Shown here: piece by piece, positions 62,331 through 64,000 of the stretch
Numbering within the stretch: the first letter of the stretch is position 1
Layout: the number at the start of each line of letters is the position of its first letter
Assembly: GCA_016932435.1 (NCBI GenBank)
Contig: JAFGCW010000093.1
Span: forward strand, 1 to 64,000
Direction: 5' to 3'
Length of the DNA stretch: 64,000 nt
Source of the DNA: Dehalococcoidales bacterium
GTDB taxonomy: Bacteria > Chloroflexota > Dehalococcoidia > Dehalococcoidales > UBA2162
Position numbers and translations under genes: made by a program
The notes under the pieces: generated by a model
Seen by the model: the letters and a program-made list of their open reading frames with translations, nothing else
The model's database searches: none
What the model was told of the DNA's origin: nothing

Positions 62331-62897
62331 ATGGTAAAAATTGTTTGCCTTTCCGGAAGTAGAGACCGTAATGGCAGGACTGCCAGGGCGATCAAGGCGA
62401 TAACCACGGGTGCTGAAAGAGCCGGTGCTAAAACCGAGAGCTTTTTTCTCCCGGAATTTAACTTAGAACACTGCCGGCAATGTGATGCTAATGGGTGGGG
62501 TACCTGTCGGAAAGATGGATACTGTATTATTGAGGATGATTTTCAAACGCTGGTAGATAAAATACAAGAATCCGACGTTGTAGTCTTTGCTACACCGGTT
62601 TATTTTCGTGACCTCAGTGAGAGTATGAAAGCCTTCCTCGATAGACTTCGCAGAATCTCCGCTTTCAATCCTGAGCCGATAACACAAAGCATTTCGGCAG
62701 TAGGGCTGAGTATGGCAGGCGGTGGTGGCGGTGGAGCAACATCAGCGTGTATGAACCTGGAATCCATCCTGCAGATGTGCCGTTTCGATGTTATAGACAT
62801 GATCCCGACTAGACGACAGAATTTCGAAATCAAGTTGCCTATGTTGGAATCGATCGGCGAATGGCTGGCAACGAAACCTGCTTCTACTTCCGAGTAA
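62331..62897 (+). CDS. Iron-sulfur-flavoprotein-like NAD(P)H reductase
   Basis: The 188-residue protein has the flavodoxin-like FMN motif VCLSGSRDRNGRTARAIKAI, a Cys-rich loop CRQCDANGWGTCRKDGYC (about residues 49-66), and VVVFATPVYFRDLSESMKAF. A cysteine loop at this place is the [4Fe-4S] site of archaeal and anaerobe iron-sulfur flavoproteins (Isf); here the spacing is looser. MAGGGGGGATSACMNLE follows. It probably works with the nitroreductase encoded 47 bases upstream. Confidence 0.85.
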   Translation: MVKIVCLSGSRDRNGRTARAIKAITTGAERAGAKTESFFLPEFNLEHCRQCDANGWGTCRKDGYCIIEDDFQTLVDKIQESDVVVFATPVYFRDLSESMKAFLDRLRRISAFNPEPITQSISAVGLSMAGGGGGGATSACMNLESILQMCRFDVIDMIPTRRQNFEIKLPMLESIGEWLATKPASTSE

Positions 62898-62925
62898 CCA
62901 CATAACCTTTCACCACATGGATTGT

Positions 62926-63600
62926 TTACACGGCATGTTTTCCGGTCACCTCATGGTTTTTCTGCCAGTTCTGGACGATGTCTATAATCTCTTCAGGCTC
63001 ATCGCAAACTCTGAGCAAATCAAGGTCTTCTGAAGATATCGAACCTCGGTTCAGGACCGAGTCTTTTAACCAGTCGAGTAATCCTTTCCAGTAGTTACTG
63101 CCGACCAGGACAACCGGAAAGGGTTTCATCTTCCTTGTCTGAATCAATGTCAACACTTCGGTCAATTCATCAAGTGTGCCGAGTCCTCCCGGCATACAGA
63201 TAAAGGCGCTGGCATACTTAACCAGCATTACTTTCCGTACGAAGAAGTGATGGAACATAATCGATACGTTGGTATATTGATTAAGCATCTGTTCATGAGG
63301 TAGATCAATATTGAGCCCGACAGACGTGCTGTTCGATCGCAGAGCCCCTTTGTTGGCTGCTTCCATAACTCCCGGCCCCCCGCCGGTATAGATAGAAAAA
63401 CCTATATTTCCCAACCGATAGGCAATATCCTCTGTTTTCGCATACATCGGATCATCGGGTGACAGCCGTGCCGAGCCATAAATTGTCACGGCAGGTTCGA
63501 TGCCCGATAACGTATCGAATCCTTCGACGAGTTCTCCGATAATACGAAACATTCGCCAGGATTCTTCTTTAGCAAGTTCGTTGATCTCATAATTCGGCAT
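62926..63600 (-). CDS. LOG-family protein (nucleotide phosphoribohydrolase)
   Basis: LOG-family enzymes cleave nucleoside 5'-monophosphates, releasing the base; plant LOG activates cytokinins. The 224-residue protein has the Rossmann-like VTIYGSARLSPDDP, SIYTGGGPGVMEAANKGAL (about residues 75-93) and the signature MPGGLGTLDELTEVLTL with the catalytic Arg/Glu region of the PGGxGTxxE motif, here PGGLGTLDE. The physiological substrate in bacteria is generally unknown. It is transcribed divergently from a GNAT gene. Confidence 0.9.
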   Translation of the reverse strand: MPNYEINELAKEESWRMFRIIGELVEGFDTLSGIEPAVTIYGSARLSPDDPMYAKTEDIAYRLGNIGFSIYTGGGPGVMEAANKGALRSNSTSVGLNIDLPHEQMLNQYTNVSIMFHHFFVRKVMLVKYASAFICMPGGLGTLDELTEVLTLIQTRKMKPFPVVLVGSNYWKGLLDWLKDSVLNRGSISSEDLDLLRVCDEPEEIIDIVQNWQKNHEVTGKHAV

Positions 63601-63642
63601 TTTTGCTTTCCTCCCTGGTATAACCCGGTAATTGATACTATA

Positions 63643-63669
63643 CCACGCAAGCGTGGTTTTATGGTATAC
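63643..63669 (+). promoter_or_regulatory. Palindrome and extended -10 upstream of the GNAT gene
   Basis: CCACGC-AA-GCGTGG at 63643-63656 is a palindrome. It is followed by TGGTATACT with an extended -10 TATACT at 63664-63669, about 29 bases before the ATG at 63698. The palindrome would sit over the -35 area, as an operator would. A two-base loop makes a hairpin unlikely. Confidence 0.45.
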
Positions 63670-63697
63670 TGACCTGTTTTGTCTTCGGAGGTAGTAG

Positions 63698-64000
63698 ATG
63701 ACTCAAACAAAGGAATTCCCCCGGTTGGAAACCGAACGACTGATATTGAGAGAATTGACGGAATATGACATTTACACGATGTTTCCTCACTACAGTGATG
63801 AGGAAGTATGGAAATATATCGATACCTATCCGGCCAAAGATCCACAGGAAATCATCGAAGTAATCAACTGGGGTAAATACATACTTGGTAATAATACAGG
63901 TGTCCTCTGGGGACTATTCAGTAAAGAAGACGACTCATTTGCCGGTGAGATGAATTACGCAGGAAGACGCGACGGTACGATAGAAGGAAAAATCCATCGA
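63698..64000 (+). CDS. GNAT-family acetyltransferase (RimJ/RimL type), cut by window end
   Basis: From ATG 63698, behind GGAGG, the frame stays open to the window end (101 codons). It starts FPRLETERLILRELTEYDI, the typical entry of RimJ/RimL-like N-acetyltransferases, and continues with YIDTYPAKDPQEIIEVINW. The acetyl-CoA loop lies beyond the window. Substrate unknown. Confidence 0.75.
   Translation, partial: MTQTKEFPRLETERLILRELTEYDIYTMFPHYSDEEVWKYIDTYPAKDPQEIIEVINWGKYILGNNTGVLWGLFSKEDDSFAGEMNYAGRRDGTIEGKIHR

Overview
The window reads as part of a bacterial chromosome, most likely a Chloroflexota genome of the Dehalococcoidia type. This is an inference from gene content: an ammonium-transport and glutamine-synthetase block joined to nadE and carAB, an archaeal-style split glutamate synthase, an NrpR-family regulator otherwise best known from methanogens, a PurO-like protein, and tandem MFS carriers of the oxalate/formate-antiporter type. 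Base composition looks moderate (mid-40s % GC by eye, not computed). TTG and GTG starts behind strong GGAGG sites are common (recJ, fabF, carB, glnA, hisF). No rRNA, tRNA or CRISPR array was seen.

Layout. 1-5040 is an accessory stretch: the tail of an IS110-type transposase, a gene fragment behind it, lipoproteins, three paralogous small glycine-zipper membrane proteins, a decayed IS5-type transposase and an AT-rich P-loop kinase. 5041-12900 holds housekeeping genes (lgt, a PurO-like protein, recJ, fabF, mtaB, a stand-alone Lrp ligand domain, a QueG-like Fe-S protein). 13020-20909 has a divergent ATP-type PEP carboxykinase with a partner gene, an MFS carrier, a VOC protein, two genes broken by in-frame stop codons, a MITE-like repeat and a YifB ATPase. 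21069-25400 carries a lipoprotein with InlB-type repeats and a PEBP domain, a ParA plus small ribbon-helix-helix partner flanked by arrays of an 8-bp repeat, an SDR enzyme and a patch of dispersed repeats. 25455-41211 contains an SPFH/NfeD pair, uvrA, two MFS carriers with an HD protein, a Tat-lipoprotein with a PAAR domain, an SbcC-type ATPase, and a third octamer array at 40567.

41220-61530 is a nitrogen-assimilation region, all on the minus strand. In order of transcription it has an FAD/Fe-S oxidoreductase, two FMN/ferredoxin glutamate-synthase-type proteins, a fused GATase-GXGXG protein, a small unknown protein, hisH, hisF, an orphan OmpR-type regulator, amt, glnK, glnA, nadE, carA, carB and nrpR. 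The regulator lacks the phospho-acceptor Asp, as actinobacterial GlnR does. The promoters of amt and glnA carry GTTAC/GTTAA/GTTTC elements at exact 11-bp spacing, which is GlnR-like operator architecture. With NrpR at the far end, the region suggests two-layer nitrogen control of ammonium uptake, glutamine and glutamate synthesis and the glutamine-consuming enzymes HisH, NadE and CarA.

61771-64000 has a nitroreductase, an Fe-S-flavoprotein-like reductase, a LOG-family hydrolase and the start of a GNAT acetyltransferase. The strongest candidates for something not well described are the ParA/octamer system, the GlnR-like regulon with its repeat operators, the four-gene glutamate-synthase-like operon with a glycolate-oxidase-like subunit, the PAAR lipoprotein and the triplicated glycine-zipper family.
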